The translations under genes were made by a program, and so were the position numbers. From Serratia symbiotica (GTDB lineage: Bacteria; Pseudomonadota; Gammaproteobacteria; Enterobacterales; Enterobacteriaceae): 64,000 bases of DNA. Under the pieces are notes generated by a model that ran no database searches, was not told where the DNA came from, and saw only the letters and a list, made by a program, of their open reading frames with translations. Below, piece after piece: positions 20,381 through 33,359 of this stretch; the stretch's first letter is position 1; each line of letters begins with the position of its first letter. The stretch is from positions 124,001 to 188,000 of the forward strand of contig NZ_CP050855.1 of the NCBI RefSeq assembly GCF_000821185.2, in the 5' to 3' direction.

Positions 20381-20877
20381 TTCGTGTAGAGATCCCGGTA
20401 GATGCGGTAGGCATCGACGTCCTGCTGCACCGCGTTTTTGGCCGCGATGACGAGGCCGATCTGGTGCAGCAACTGCGTGAAGCTGGCCTGCTGACGTTGG
20501 GCATTGTCGCCACCGATAATAAAGGCGGCATTGTAGGTTACGCTGCTTTCAGCCCGGTCAATGTGGCCGGAGAAGATAGGCAGTGGGTGGGGTTGGCACC
20601 GTTGGTGGTAGATGAAAGCTTGCGCCGTCAAGGATTGGGTGAAAAGCTGATCTACGAAGGCTTGGATGCGCTCAATGAATTCAGCTATGCCGCTGTGGTG
20701 GTACTGGGCGATCCAGCCTATTACGGACGCTTTGGTTTTAAACTGGCCGCCGCCCATGGTTTGCATTGCCGCTGGTCAGGGGCTGAAACGGCGTTCCAGG
20801 TTTACCCATTGGTAGAGGACGCCCTAAGTGGCGTCAACGGTGTAGTCGAGTACTCGGAACCGTTTAATCGGCTGTAA
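20374..20877 (+). CDS. yhbS: GNAT-family N-acetyltransferase YhbS
   Basis: This is a predicted acetyl-CoA-dependent acyltransferase of 167 residues. The GNAT core is intact: strand and turn [27 protein letters not shown], with the acetyl-CoA-binding RRQGLG loop at about residues 88-93, and the C-terminal [18 protein letters not shown]. It overlaps the ubiT end (ATGCTGA), so it depends on the same message. The substrate is not established. The 3' end overlaps the convergent yhbQ. Confidence 0.9.
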   Translation: MLIRVEIPVDAVGIDVLLHRVFGRDDEADLVQQLREAGLLTLGIVATDNKGGIVGYAAFSPVNVAGEDRQWVGLAPLVVDESLRRQGLGEKLIYEGLDALNEFSYAAVVVLGDPAYYGRFGFKLAAAHGLHCRWSGAETAFQVYPLVEDALSGVNGVVEYSEPFNRL

Positions 20878-21160
20878 TCGCCGACAGCAAATACCCCAAT
20901 GAGAGAGTTGGCTGACTGACCAACCTCTCTTTTTGCGTTTTGCTTAACTGTTTGATCCGATATTCCAGCTTCAGTGCCATCGAACGATCCGCGACTTGGC
21001 AGTGAAACGCCAGGGTCAATTTCCCCTTTCCCCGTAGTACCTTGGCACCTTTGCCCGCCTGATGCTGCGCCAACCGCCGGGCTATGTCGGTAGTAATACC
21101 GGTATACAGCATGCCGCTTGGTAGACGCAGCATGTAGAGATGCCAGATGGGGGTTGCCAT
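20864..21160 (-). CDS. yhbQ: GIY-YIG nuclease-like protein YhbQ
   Basis: This small single-domain GIY-YIG protein has 98 residues from ATG 21160, chosen because AGGGA lies 7 bp upstream; an alternative ATG at 21166 adds two residues. The motif appears as [25 protein letters not shown]. The downstream basic stretch (GKGKLTLAF...[17 protein letters not shown]) and the catalytic glutamate region are present. It converges on yhbS with a 14-bp overlap. In E. coli, YhbQ has been linked to DNA damage tolerance; the role here is inferred from family only. Confidence 0.88.
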   Translation of the reverse strand: MATPIWHLYMLRLPSGMLYTGITTDIARRLAQHQAGKGAKVLRGKGKLTLAFHCQVADRSMALKLEYRIKQLSKTQKERLVSQPTLSLGYLLSAITAD

Positions 21161-21344
21161 AATCATTTCCCTGAATAAATCTGAGCGGTACTATAGGCAA
21201 TAAGATGTAGTCGGGGAACCTATTTTTTACTGGATGTTTTTAATATATTTATTTTTATTAAGATTAACCATGCCATTAAAAAATCCTTTTTAGAGAACCA
21301 AGCATTCTTCTATAAAGGAATGAGTTGATTAATGTTAATATTCA

Positions 21345-21831
21345 ATGGTGTACTGCCGTACAGGCAACCTAGAATTTGCACAAAACAAAGATCAGAACAA
21401 GCTTTTCCCCGGTACTACATGGAAATATATTGGCGAGAACAAGACAATACGCTTTGCCGCCGCAAACGGAACCGATGTTATAACGACTGGCGGCTCTGAT
21501 TCGGTAACGCTATCAGTTAATGACCTGTTTGCACTTAGCCCTGATTTTTCTGCAAATACTAGCATAAGTGGACGAACGAATCCGGTGACCCTACCCATAT
21601 AGCGGGCGTAGCTACGCCAGGAAGACGGTATGGTTCGTTAGTACAGGGAATGCTGCATACGGTTTGAACTGGTCATCGAACATTGGTACGCATGCCCATG
21701 CCGTCTACATTGGTGCACACGAATACCGGGTTGGCATAGGCGCACTCTGTATCGGGAACCACAGCAAGTACGGGTTCTGGTTTTGCATTTTCTGTGATCA
21801 ACCCATATGTAAAACTCATGGGTTGATATAG
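21345..21831 (+). pseudogene. Prophage tail-fibre gene fragment, frameshifted
   Basis: The first part (21345-21602) reads FAQNKDQNKLFPGTTWKY, then TIRFAAANGTDVITTGG and SDSVTLSVNDLFALSPDF. This is the recognisable C-terminal module of lambdoid and P2-like tail-fibre proteins, where LPAHSHSF is usual in place of LFALSPDF. The following sequence, in another frame (21682-21831), reads IGTHAHAVYIGAHEYRVGIG, the decayed GAHxH repeat of the same proteins. Both the histidine motif and the frame are broken, so it is dead. No other phage gene is nearby. Confidence 0.75.
21797..21827. repeat. 10-bp inverted repeat at the end of the tail-fibre remnant
   Basis: ATCAACCCAT and ATGGGTTGAT are separated by 11 nt. 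It sits at the last codons of the remnant. It may be an old phage terminator; there is no T-run. Confidence 0.45.
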
Positions 21832-21859
21832 AAGTGCCTAGAGCAGTAAATGATCTGTA

Positions 21860-22708
21860 TTACTTTGCTAAAGCTGAACTAAGCCACCTAAACCACCACA
21901 GGTGTTTCCATAATCTTTTCTTTTTATAACTGGGAGGGGGAAGTTGAAACTCAGCCACTTTCTCCCACTTAAAGTTTAGAAACAATCTGCTATGTCCATG
22001 CTCGAACCCATAGTCATATATTTCTTTTTCCTTTTTTAAATCTATAATGGTATTTCTCGACAAATCTCTGACAAGATTATGATAGCTATTATCTCTATCT
22101 AGCTCTCTCTCGTAGCAAACAAACTTCTTAGAGAGATAACGTTGGCGTGAACCGTGATATTTATGAAATTTAACAAATCGGTAATCCTCACCACCATATC
22201 CTCCAGAGTACTCTTCATCATAACCAAAGAAGCGTATAAAGCGGGCGCGAGACATAAAGAAAAGATTTGAGTGACCTTTGTATATCTTACCCGTACTATC
22301 TTTTCTGTAAATTTTGAAGAAATCTCGCCCTGGATTGTTTTTTTTGACTAAGTGCTTTAGCGTTTCTTCCGGTAAAATATGGTCTAAATCTGTAATAATA
22401 ATTTTGTCGGATTTAGCATGCGTAACACCAAGATTTCTCGCGCCTCCCTGATTCCAGGGTATATCGTCAGTAATTCTTAGCCATGTAATATTCAAATTAT
22501 AGTTTTCGATTTCATATTTAACAGGCGAACAATCATCAACGATGATAAACTGTATTTTGCTAACGACATCAAAAGAGTATGACTCATATACCTTTAGTAG
22601 ATCAGTTAAGGAATTGATATTCCCCTGATCGCAAAAAAAATGGGTTATATATGAAAGTTCTATGTGCTGTTTATCGAAACAATAATTCATATGATTGTTC
22701 TTATCCAT
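21860..22708 (-). CDS. Family-2-like glycosyltransferase, AT-rich
   Basis: This is a predicted GT-A fold glycosyltransferase of 282 residues. Visible marks are FIIVDDCSPV (about residues 53-62), WNQGGARNLGV (sugar-nucleotide site), the metal-binding ITDLDH (DxD) and GYGGEDYRFVKFH, which resembles the acceptor-site GWGGED of galactosyl/GalNAc transferases. The gene is strikingly AT-rich next to its neighbours and lies between a phage tail-fibre remnant and transposase stubs, so it was probably acquired horizontally, perhaps as phage cargo modifying surface sugar. No clear Shine-Dalgarno is seen; ATG 22690 is an alternative start. Donor and acceptor are unknown. Confidence 0.75.
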   Translation of the reverse strand: MDKNNHMNYCFDKQHIELSYITHFFCDQGNINSLTDLLKVYESYSFDVVSKIQFIIVDDCSPVKYEIENYNLNITWLRITDDIPWNQGGARNLGVTHAKSDKIIITDLDHILPEETLKHLVKKNNPGRDFFKIYRKDSTGKIYKGHSNLFFMSRARFIRFFGYDEEYSGGYGGEDYRFVKFHKYHGSRQRYLSKKFVCYERELDRDNSYHNLVRDLSRNTIIDLKKEKEIYDYGFEHGHSRLFLNFKWEKVAEFQLPPPSYKKKRLWKHLWWFRWLSSALAK

Positions 22709-22890
22709 TTATTTATCTAAAAATACAATCTAACTATAGATTTGACTCAAGAATATCCTGCACCATCTACGGCGAGGCTTTAAGTTTTTCTCACCCAATC
22801 ACTTTATCACCCGCCATACGGGATAGGAAGCTTTACGTTTCCACTGTATGAACTACCCCGGTTTTCTTGGAAAGTTTCCAGCCCAGAAAC

Positions 22891-23043
22891 TCAGATTGCC
22901 AGATCCTTGTTTGCGATGGAAGCATCATAGGCCTTTTCTATTGCCATCGGTGGGATATGGCCCAGTGGTTCCAATAACCGACGGTCGTTGTACCAGACGA
23001 CCCATTTCAGTGTGACCAGTTCTACTTCTGCCCAGCTTTTCGG
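22891..23043 (-). pseudogene. IS3-family transposase C-terminal stub
   Basis: Read on the minus strand this gives SWAEVELVTLKWVVWYNDRR, then LLEPLGHIPPMAIEKAYDAS and IANKDLAI before TGA. It is the end of an IS3-type OrfB integrase core (the WYNxxRLHxxLGxxPP region). Everything upstream of the serine/proline codon at 23043 is missing. It is too short to be functional. Confidence 0.8.
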
Positions 23044-23102
23044 TGTACCACTACAATTGCCTGTTTTTGATATGTTCTTCCTAACAATGTAGACAGGAAG
23101 AA

Positions 23103-23235
23103 TGATGGATCATAAAGAAACTTAAGGCACTTGTTGCCGAACTGGCTAAAGGGCTTAAAACCGGCGCAGTTCTTAAGCCGTTTTCTCGCATATTAGCTAC
23201 GCCCACTGTCGAAACGGCGAGAGCGTTCAGATCCT
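23103..23235 (+). pseudogene. IS256-family (Mutator-like) transposase N-terminal stub
   Basis: From 23115 the plus strand reads KKLKALVAELAKGLKTGAVL, then KPFSRILATPTVETARAF, the start of IS256-type transposases. The initiating ATG at 23105 is out of frame by one base and the remainder of the gene is absent. It sits back to back with an IS3 stub, so at least two insertion events preceded deletion here. Confidence 0.65.
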
Positions 23236-23322
23236 TTAGCAAGTGGAGGAGGGAGCTTTGACAATGTCCCTGCTTATCGTTTTAATCGGAGCTACCCCTA
23301 TTGACTATTGATTTCATACGCC

Positions 23323-23910
23323 ATGCTGAGAAAAATCACCGCTATTGCCAGCCTGTTGGTGGCGAACGCCAGTGTTTGGGCTAATCCACCGGATGCCATC
23401 GCCACATCACCCGCTGCGCCCTACCTGTTAGCAGGAGCGCCGACCTTCGATTTAACGATGGTGACATTCCGCGAAAAGTATAATCGCGACAACACGATGT
23501 TGCCGATTGGCGAGTTTCGTGCCATCGCCGCAGCAGAAGACGACTCGCCGCTGTTGACCCGTGCCGCCAGCAAACTCAATGAAAATCTCTATGCCTCCAC
23601 CGCGTTGGAAAAGGGTACTGGCAAAATCAAGACGTTGCAGATCACCTATTTGCCGTTACAACAGAGCGGTGAGGACAAGGCGGCACGCGCCATCGCCATC
23701 AGTTATATGGCCGCGCTGATGCGCCAGTTTGAACCGGCGCTGACGGTAGGGCAGAGTCAAGGTAAAGTGACTAGCTTGTTAGTGAAGGGCAAAGGTTCGC
23801 GTTTTTATCAACAGCAGGTTGGGGCCATTCGCTATGTGGTATCGGACAATGGCGATAAAGGGGTAACCTTCGCGGTTGAACCGGTTAAGTTGGCGCTATC
23901 CACGCCTTGA
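23323..23910 (+). CDS. yiiQ: YiiQ family protein (DUF1454), predicted periplasmic
   Basis: This is a 195-residue protein from MLRKITAIASLLVANASVWA, a good Sec signal peptide cleaved around WA-NPP. The mature part carries the family blocks APYLLAGAPTFDLTMVTFREKYN, SKLNENLYASTALEKGTGKIKTLQITYLP and YVVSDNGDKGVTFAVEPVKLAL. Location just upstream of tpiA matches E. coli yiiQ. Function is unknown. A TTG 15 bp upstream is a less likely start. It begins only about 90 bp after the IS256 stub, so the insertion-deletion zone ends right before this gene. Confidence 0.88.
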   Translation: MLRKITAIASLLVANASVWANPPDAIATSPAAPYLLAGAPTFDLTMVTFREKYNRDNTMLPIGEFRAIAAAEDDSPLLTRAASKLNENLYASTALEKGTGKIKTLQITYLPLQQSGEDKAARAIAISYMAALMRQFEPALTVGQSQGKVTSLLVKGKGSRFYQQQVGAIRYVVSDNGDKGVTFAVEPVKLALSTP

Positions 23911-24036
23911 TAGCAGGGTATTTAGTGGCGAAAAGCGAAGCCTTTGTGCTTAATCATCTCTATACTGCTGGGCAGGTAAACTGCCAGTTCGGCAGTTGTC
24001 ATTTCTATTTTGCGTTCCCTTGTTGGAGGAAAAAAC

Positions 24037-24804
24037 ATGCGTCATCCATTAGTTATGGGTAACTGGAAGCTCAACGGCAGCACCCATATGGTCAGTGAGC
24101 TGATCGCAGGCTTGCGCAATGCGTTGAGCCGTGTTGAAGGTTGTGGCGTTGCTATCGCCCCGCCGGTTATGTACCTGGATCAGGCCAGACACGCACTGGC
24201 TGGTAGCCGTATCGCTTTGGGGGCACAAAATGTGGACATCAACTTGTCCGGTGCTTTCACCGGGGAAATTTCCGCCAATATGCTGAAAGACGTTGGTGCT
24301 CAGTACATCATCATTGGCCATTCTGAGCGTCGCACCTACCACAAAGAAACCGACGGAGCGATCGCCGAGAAATTTGCTGTGCTGAAGGAAGCGGGTCTGA
24401 TCCCGGTACTGTGCATTGGTGAAACCGAAGCGGAAAACGAAGCGGGTAAAACCGAAGAAGTTTGCGCTCGTCAGATTGATGCCGTACTAAAAACCCTAGG
24501 CGCGCCAGCCATGAAAGGTGCTGTGATCGCTTATGAACCCGTGTGGGCCATCGGTACTGGCAAGTCTGCCACCCCAGCACAGGCTCAGGCAGTGCACAAA
24601 TTTATCCGCGATCACATTGCCAAGCACGATACGGCCATCGCTGCTGAAGTGATCATTCAGTACGGGGGGTCTGTCAACGATAAGAATGCTGCAGAGCTGT
24701 TTGCTCAACCGGATATCGATGGCGCGCTGGTTGGTGGTGCATCGTTGAAAGCCGATGCTTTCGCTGCGATCGTCAAAGCCGCCGCCGCAGCGAAAAAAGC
24801 CTGA
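24037..24804 (+). CDS. tpiA: Triosephosphate isomerase
   Basis: TpiA interconverts dihydroxyacetone phosphate and glyceraldehyde-3-phosphate in glycolysis. The start at [15 protein letters not shown], with GGAGGA upstream, gives 255 residues, the E. coli length. Catalytic residues are visible: lysine in NWKLNG, histidine in IIGHSERR, glutamate in [16 protein letters not shown], and the phosphate loop [19 protein letters not shown] strong bidirectional terminator separates it from the convergent sbp. Confidence 0.97.
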   Translation: MRHPLVMGNWKLNGSTHMVSELIAGLRNALSRVEGCGVAIAPPVMYLDQARHALAGSRIALGAQNVDINLSGAFTGEISANMLKDVGAQYIIIGHSERRTYHKETDGAIAEKFAVLKEAGLIPVLCIGETEAENEAGKTEEVCARQIDAVLKTLGAPAMKGAVIAYEPVWAIGTGKSATPAQAQAVHKFIRDHIAKHDTAIAAEVIIQYGGSVNDKNAAELFAQPDIDGALVGGASLKADAFAAIVKAAAAAKKA

Positions 24805-24820
24805 TTTCATTCAGTTTGGC

Positions 24821-24854
24821 GATAAAGCCCCCCGGTAAGCTGGGGGGCTTTATC
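24821..24854. terminator. Bidirectional terminator between tpiA and sbp
   Basis: A 13-bp perfect stem (GATAAAGCCCCCC / GGGGGGCTTTATC) has an 8-nt loop. It serves converging genes; A and T tracts on both sides make it usable on either strand. Confidence 0.85.
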
Positions 24855-24869
24855 GCTGCTGGATAGGGA

Positions 24870-25859
24870 TCAGCGCTTGCTGATTTCGTCAAACACGCCC
24901 CCGGTCGCGAAGTGCACCTTTTGCGCTTCACCCCAGCCGCCAAAGGTCTCGTCCACTGTGAACAGGGTCAGTTTTGGGAACCGAGCGGCAAATTTGGCCG
25001 CTACGGCCGCATTACGTGGGCGGTAGTAGTTTTTTGCGGCGATGGTCTGCCCCTCCGGCGTATAGAGATATTTCAGGTAAGCTGTAGCTACATCGCGGGT
25101 GCCGCGTTTGTCCACCACTTTGTCTACTACCGCTACGGTGGGTTCGGCGAGAATGGATTTACTTGGGATAATAATTTCGAACCTGTCTTTACCCAGCTCA
25201 TTTTCCGCCAGCAGCGCTTCGTTCTCCCAAGCGATCAGCACATCACCGATACCGCGTTCAGCGAAGGTATGGGTAGCACCGCGTGCGCTAGGATCCAGTA
25301 CCTCAACGTTGCCATATAAGCTTTTAACGAAATCCTGCGCTTTGGCTTGATCATTGTTATTGTGGTGCAGCGCGTAGCCCCAGGCCGCCAGGTAATTCCA
25401 GCGCGCACCGCCGGAGGTTTTCGGGTTTGGCGTAATCACCGAGACGCCGGGTTTGACCAAATCCGGCCAGTTGTGAATTTGCTTCGGGTTACCCTTGCGT
25501 ACCAAAAACACGATGGTTGAGGTGTAAGGTGCCGAGTTGTCCGGCAGGCGTTTGATCCACGCTTTATCGATACGCCCGCGTTCGGCAATGGCGTCCACGT
25601 CATAAGCCAGCGCCAGTGTCACCACATCGGCCTCAATGCCGTTAATCACTGAGGTTGCCTGCTTGCCGGAGCCACCGTGCGACTGGCGCACCCTGACTTT
25701 ATCGCCGGTCTGTTGCTGCCAGTATTTGCTAAACGCGGTGTCATATTCTTGATAGAACTCGCGCGTTGGATCGTATGAAACGTTCAGCAGTTGGATCTCT
25801 TGTGCCATGGTGCCGAACGCCAACAGCACCGATGTTAAACCTACACTCCATTTGCGCAT
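24870..25859 (-). CDS. sbp: Periplasmic sulfate-binding protein
   Basis: Sbp captures sulfate for the CysTWA ABC importer. The 329 residues equal E. coli Sbp. A Sec signal ([19 protein letters not shown]) is followed by mature [23 protein letters not shown] and the sulfate-contact motif [27 protein letters not shown]; later blocks [21 protein letters not shown] and [18 protein letters not shown] are intact. It lies downstream of pfkA in the same direction, 260 bp apart, with a large hairpin region between. In E. coli it is under CysB/Cbl control; I did not identify a site here. Confidence 0.97.
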   Translation of the reverse strand: MRKWSVGLTSVLLAFGTMAQEIQLLNVSYDPTREFYQEYDTAFSKYWQQQTGDKVRVRQSHGGSGKQATSVINGIEADVVTLALAYDVDAIAERGRIDKAWIKRLPDNSAPYTSTIVFLVRKGNPKQIHNWPDLVKPGVSVITPNPKTSGGARWNYLAAWGYALHHNNNDQAKAQDFVKSLYGNVEVLDPSARGATHTFAERGIGDVLIAWENEALLAENELGKDRFEIIIPSKSILAEPTVAVVDKVVDKRGTRDVATAYLKYLYTPEGQTIAAKNYYRPRNAAVAAKFAARFPKLTLFTVDETFGGWGEAQKVHFATGGVFDEISKR

Positions 25860-25997
25860 CGACAGGCTCTCCTAGGAAAATTAAGCGCAACCATAATCGG
25901 TTGATTTAACCCCTGAGCCTGCCAGAAACTTTCCTGGCAATTAAAGAATAAAAAATATTTAATATAGACGATTTAGGAATATAACGCTGACGAGTAT

Positions 25998-26098
25998 AAA
26001 AACCCCGCTTGCGAATAATGCGGTGCAAAGGAAAACAGGACTGAAAGCCTGATTCCTGCATTATTTACCGACATTTATCCGCAAGCGGTGGTTTTTTT
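25998..26098 (-). terminator. Nested hairpin region after pfkA
   Basis: The outer arms AAAAACCCCGCTTGCG (25998-26013) and CGCAAGCGGTGGTTTTTTT (26080-26098) pair with one bulge. Inside, AATAATGC (26014-26021) pairs with GCATTATT (26058-26065). On the minus strand it should end pfkA transcription. The two-level structure is larger than a simple terminator. Confidence 0.55.
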
Positions 26099-26119
26099 GA
26101 CATCAGAAAAAACAGCGTA

Positions 26120-27082
26120 TCAGTACAGCTTTTTCGCCGTTTCTAGCCAATCGCCTTTGAACGGACGTTTCATGTTCTCGATTGCATCAATGATATCGTG
26201 GTGCACCATCTTTTCATTTAGGATGCCGACGCAGCGGCCACCGTAACCCTGCAACAGCAGTTCAATCGCGTATGCGCCCATGCGGGATGCCAGGATACGG
26301 TCATAAGCGACAGGGGTTCCGCCGCGCTGAATGTGGCCCAGTACGGTCGCGCGGGTCTCTCGCTGAGTTTCCTGCTCAATATGGCGTGCTAGTTCATTGA
26401 TATCACAGATGTGCTCGGTGATTGCTACGATGGCATGTTTTTTGCCCTTGCTAATCCCGGCCTTGATTTCATTTACCAGATCTTCGCGATTGAACTCAAT
26501 TTCTGGCAGCACGATGAACTCACAGCCGCCCGCAATCGCCGCCGCCAGCGTCAAGTCGCCGCAGTGGCGGCCCATGACTTCGACGATGGAGATACGCTGA
26601 TGCGAAGAAGACGTATCACGCAGGCGGTCAATCGCTTCCACCACGGTTTCCAATGCGGTGAAGTAACCGATGGTGTAGTCCGTACCGGCTACATCGTTAT
26701 CGATGGTGCCAGGTAGGCCGATGCAAGGGAAGCCTTCTTCCGTCAAGCGTTTGGCACCCATGTAAGAACCATCGCCGCCGATCACCACCAACGCATCAAT
26801 GCCGCGTTTTTTCAGATTTTCAATCGCCTTGGCGCGAACACTTCCATCTTTGAATTGCGGAAAACGAGCCGAACCAAGGAAGGTACCACCACGGTTGATC
26901 ATGTCGGACACGCTGTAACGATCCAATTTCTCCATGCGATCTTCGTACAAGCCGAGGTAGCCATCGTAAATACCAAAAACTTCCAAACCTTCCGAAAGTG
27001 CCGCACGCACCACACCACGGATCGCCGCGTTCATACCTGGCGCATCACCGCCACTTGTCAGTACACCGATTTTTTTGATCAT
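26120..27082 (-). CDS. pfkA: 6-phosphofructokinase I
   Basis: PfkA phosphorylates fructose-6-phosphate with ATP, the committed step of glycolysis; the enzyme is an allosteric tetramer. The start at [20 protein letters not shown] gives 320 residues, as in E. coli. ATP-site GGDGSYMGA, catalytic [19 protein letters not shown] (aspartate 127 region), the effector-site arginines and [12 protein letters not shown] are present. It is transcribed away from the fieF remnant. No damage is visible. Confidence 0.97.
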   Translation of the reverse strand: MIKKIGVLTSGGDAPGMNAAIRGVVRAALSEGLEVFGIYDGYLGLYEDRMEKLDRYSVSDMINRGGTFLGSARFPQFKDGSVRAKAIENLKKRGIDALVVIGGDGSYMGAKRLTEEGFPCIGLPGTIDNDVAGTDYTIGYFTALETVVEAIDRLRDTSSSHQRISIVEVMGRHCGDLTLAAAIAGGCEFIVLPEIEFNREDLVNEIKAGISKGKKHAIVAITEHICDINELARHIEQETQRETRATVLGHIQRGGTPVAYDRILASRMGAYAIELLLQGYGGRCVGILNEKMVHHDIIDAIENMKRPFKGDWLETAKKLY

Positions 27083-27291
27083 GACTACCTCTGAACTGTA
27101 GATGCAATTTTTTAAGAATTCTGTTTTCGCCCATCCCTTGGCACCTCTCCGACTCATAGAAAACCCGCTTTTAGGTGGGATACTATATCAAAAACGTCCA
27201 ACTGAATTGATTCAAGTCACGCCATATAACGGTAAAAAAACGGTATGGCATGTTGAGCTAATCTGACATGGGGTGTGGTGCCTTGATCTGA

Positions 27292-27597
27292 TTACCACGC
27301 CTGATGCCCCTGACGTCTTGTTGGCACCACGGAACTGGGGGCTGGGTGGATGATGATATTCGCCCCTGGGAAACGATGCCGTAACCCCTGCTCCACCTGT
27401 TCCGCCAGAATATGTGCCTGCCGTAACGGCAGAGAATCCGCTATCTCCCGATGCAATTGAATGAAGCGCGTTGGGCCGGATTGACGGGGGGCGCAAATCG
27501 TGCACACCTTTCACTCCCGGCCAGGAAGAGGCCACGCCGATAATGGCCTGACATTCCTTATCCGGCAGCGCCCGATCCAACAGGCTGACCGAGCTGG
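27292..27597 (-). pseudogene. fieF: Remnant of cation efflux transporter FieF (C-terminal domain)
   Basis: The minus strand reads LLDRALPDKECQAIIGVASS, then [11 protein letters not shown] in one frame and [55 protein letters not shown] in the next. The frame changes at a run of six G (27486-27491 on the plus strand). This is the cytoplasmic dimerisation domain of the zinc/iron efflux pump FieF. All transmembrane parts are gone. Position upstream of pfkA matches E. coli fieF. Confidence 0.85.
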
Positions 27598-27765
27598 TGT
27601 GATATCAGGCGATAATTTTTATCAGTAGTAGTATGGACGCCAGAGGCGCTTACGGGCAATGGCAGGGCTTAGCCTAATATAGCGTGGCAGGGTCAGTCCC
27701 CATTAACTGCCTAACTTTTGGGGAGGAAAAAGTGGTACTACAGGTAAGTTTAGCTAATTGAGTGA

Positions 27766-28231
27766 TTAATCCAGTACTTTTATCATTCGGGTATTTTTTA
27801 ATATTACCCTTCTGACAACAGTTAAATTAAGTCTCTCGCTTTTAAATCCGTGAGAGGTGAAAAAATTTTCAGCAGAAAAGCTTACATCTGACGATAAATG
27901 CTTAATACATTCACGCTTCGCAATCTTATTGAAGATGCAGCATAAGCGCGTTTCCTATACCTTGACGTGCATGAGAAGACGTAACAAAGAAATGGTCTAT
28001 ATACCCTGATGGTTGAAGGTCAGCATAACCCAGGATGTTACCATTGATTTCAGCGACAAATGGCTTAAGTATACTGATACGCTTATTCCATTCCTGAACA
28101 TCATAGGTATTTGGAGCCTAGGCATTAATTTGTTCGGGTGAATAATATTGATGGGCTAAATGATGAACAGCAGAGTGGAAAACCTTCCTGAGCGTCAGTT
28201 CCTCTCCTGGTTTATAAGGGCGAATAAGCAT
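27766..28231 (-). pseudogene. Broken GNAT acetyltransferase gene (YafP-like)
   Basis: From ATG 28231 the minus strand reads MLIRPYKPGEELTLRKVFHS, later HHLAHQYYSPEQINA then TAG (28118-28120) where family members have tryptophan. It continues in the same frame through EINGNILGYADLQPSGYIDH and FFVTSSHARQGIGNALMLHL, where ARQGIGNAL is the acetyl-CoA loop. It then needs a one-base shift to read IAKRECIKHLSSDVSFSAEN and FFTSHGFKSERLNLTVVRRV, with the stop at 27766-27768. Two independent lesions make it a pseudogene. It lies 14 bp after the epimerase gene on the same strand. Confidence 0.8.
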
Positions 28232-28245
28232 CTTTTCAATAAGCC

Positions 28246-28995
28246 TTAGGCGAAACCGCGGATGCTGAACGCATCATCCTGCGGGTAGTAACCGAGCAAA
28301 CGGCTGGTTTCCACCAGCGACAGCCGCTTGTAGCGGTTGTTGGAAATGCCATGTACCACCGCGTGCTGCACCCCTTCGATACGGATGCAACGTTCCAACA
28401 GATCGGTGGCATCGCGGTGGCTGAGAAAGACACTCATATCGCGAGCGCTGAGCGGTTCGCCATCCGCCAGCGTGGTGAGGAGCGCAATGCGCACCGACAA
28501 TGAGGAAAGTCCTTCTTGATGGGCGAAATAGGCGGCGATGCCTTCGCCGAACGCTTTGCTGGCACCGTACAGGTTTTTCGGTTTTGGCACGTCGTCAGGC
28601 CGGATCTGGTAATCCAGCGGATAGCCCTCTACCACTTGTGCGCTGCTGGCGAACACTACGCGTCGGCAGCCTGCGTCTTTTGCCGCACGGAAAATATTGA
28701 AAGTACCGAGGATGTTATTGTCTATCAGTGAACCGCAGAAATCTACGTTGGGGGAGGGATCGGCCGACAAGTGCAATACGGTATCGATATCGGCACAGGC
28801 GGTGCGGCAGGCGTCGAGATCGGCAATGTTAAAGCTGATGACTTCATCGTCGGGGTGCACATCGTTGAGCAAACCGCTATCCCTTTCCGCCAGCCGCAGC
28901 CGATATCGATGACCTACCGCATGACGAAACGCCGTTGCCACCCGGCCACCGGCACCCGTAATCAGAATCCGTCCTAATTCATTACGTAAGGTCAT
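28246..28995 (-). CDS. NAD(P)-dependent epimerase/dehydratase-family protein (extended SDR)
   Basis: This 249-residue Rossmann protein has the nucleotide-binding GAGGRVA at about residues 14-20, acidic D at the end of strand 2 (FNIADLD), VLHLSADPSP, the serine of the active site in VVFASSAQVVEGY and the YGASK (YxxxK) dyad. It is short for an epimerase and resembles uronate dehydrogenases and other small extended SDRs. The substrate is not determinable. It ends with GYYPQDDAFSIRGFA, a usual family ending, so it appears complete. It is flanked by pseudogenes. Confidence 0.8.
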   Translation of the reverse strand: MTLRNELGRILITGAGGRVATAFRHAVGHRYRLRLAERDSGLLNDVHPDDEVISFNIADLDACRTACADIDTVLHLSADPSPNVDFCGSLIDNNILGTFNIFRAAKDAGCRRVVFASSAQVVEGYPLDYQIRPDDVPKPKNLYGASKAFGEGIAAYFAHQEGLSSLSVRIALLTTLADGEPLSARDMSVFLSHRDATDLLERCIRIEGVQHAVVHGISNNRYKRLSLVETSRLLGYYPQDDAFSIRGFA

Positions 28996-29703
28996 GATCG
29001 CTGTCGTCCCCTAAATAGAGATTACTCTGTGACCAGTAATAATATTCTCTGTGACTTTTGTCCAGCTTTTCAATTAGCTTCTCTGATGTTGTGTGCTGCC
29101 AATGGGCGGTATTTTGCAAGGCTTGTGATCAAAAAGTTTATACTGCCCGCACAGCAGGTAGTGGAGCATAACCTACTATGTCGATACGCTGCATTCCGGT
29201 ATTTGTTGCGCCGCTTTCCAGCACGACAATTGCAAAAAACCAACGTAATATATTGAATAAATGGTTAAATCAGGTTACGCATGCTACAGTCGATGGTTGA
29301 GCGCTTTCTCCCATGCCATCACCCCACATCTGATAGTAATAGGGACACCGCCCCGCGACCCCATAGTTGAACCCGCAGTACCACAGCGTGTTTTAAATCC
29401 TGCCAGCCGAGTAATGAGTGAATTTCTGCACGATTGTGATGAGGTGATGATGAGAAATATTCACACAGAGTGAGCTGTGATTCAATGCATTCATCCAGCT
29501 AATTACCGAGAAATTGAATACTCCAATTAGGTAATCTTATTAATTTATAGCTTCAACATCACACTAAGCCATTTACGCACTGCCATGCAATATGTCGCCT
29601 ATTGAGAGCGCTTTGTCCGATAGATCACAGTTCTACAATTTGCTATCGCAAAGCCTTGCCGCAACAAAAACTTGGGTGTTAACGTCATCGCTCAGCCGCT
29701 TTA
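28996..29703. other. Gene-free stretch upstream of bglF, no recognisable content
   Basis: About 700 bp with only short open frames, none of which I recognise. In E. coli-type bgl operons, bglG would lie here. I looked for its conserved ends and saw none, so the gene was deleted or eroded beyond recognition. Confidence 0.5.
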
Positions 29704-33156
<3,453 letters not shown>

Positions 33157-33318
33157 CTTTCATCAATCCATACCCTTTGCTGCCAATTTCTCGTCCTATA
33201 ACGTTCACGGCACTGGTGGGTATGCGCGAACTTGGGGGCGTTGCGCGGTGGCAGTTCCTGTCGCGCTGTGCTTTATGGTGCTTTTATCACCACTTGAAGC
33301 GCAGCGAGGAAAAAGTGA

Positions 33319-33347
33319 TTGACGCCTATAACCGCTAGCAGTAAGAT
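33319..33347 (+). promoter_or_regulatory. Promoter of tRNA-Pro (stringent type)
   Basis: TTGACG, exactly 17 bp, TAAGAT, then the G+C-rich discriminator GCGCCCC, typical of stable-RNA promoters repressed by ppGpp. The tRNA starts 12 bp after the -10 box. Confidence 0.75.
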
Positions 33348-33359
33348 GCGCCCCGCTAA

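Noticed and set aside
22651-22851. 66-codon open frame upstream of the glycosyltransferase
   Set aside because: It overlaps the glycosyltransferase start on the opposite strand and lacks any family motif.
29029-29473. Short open frames before bglF as a possible bglG remnant
   Set aside because: None of the conserved BglG RNA-binding or PRD stretches could be read in any frame.
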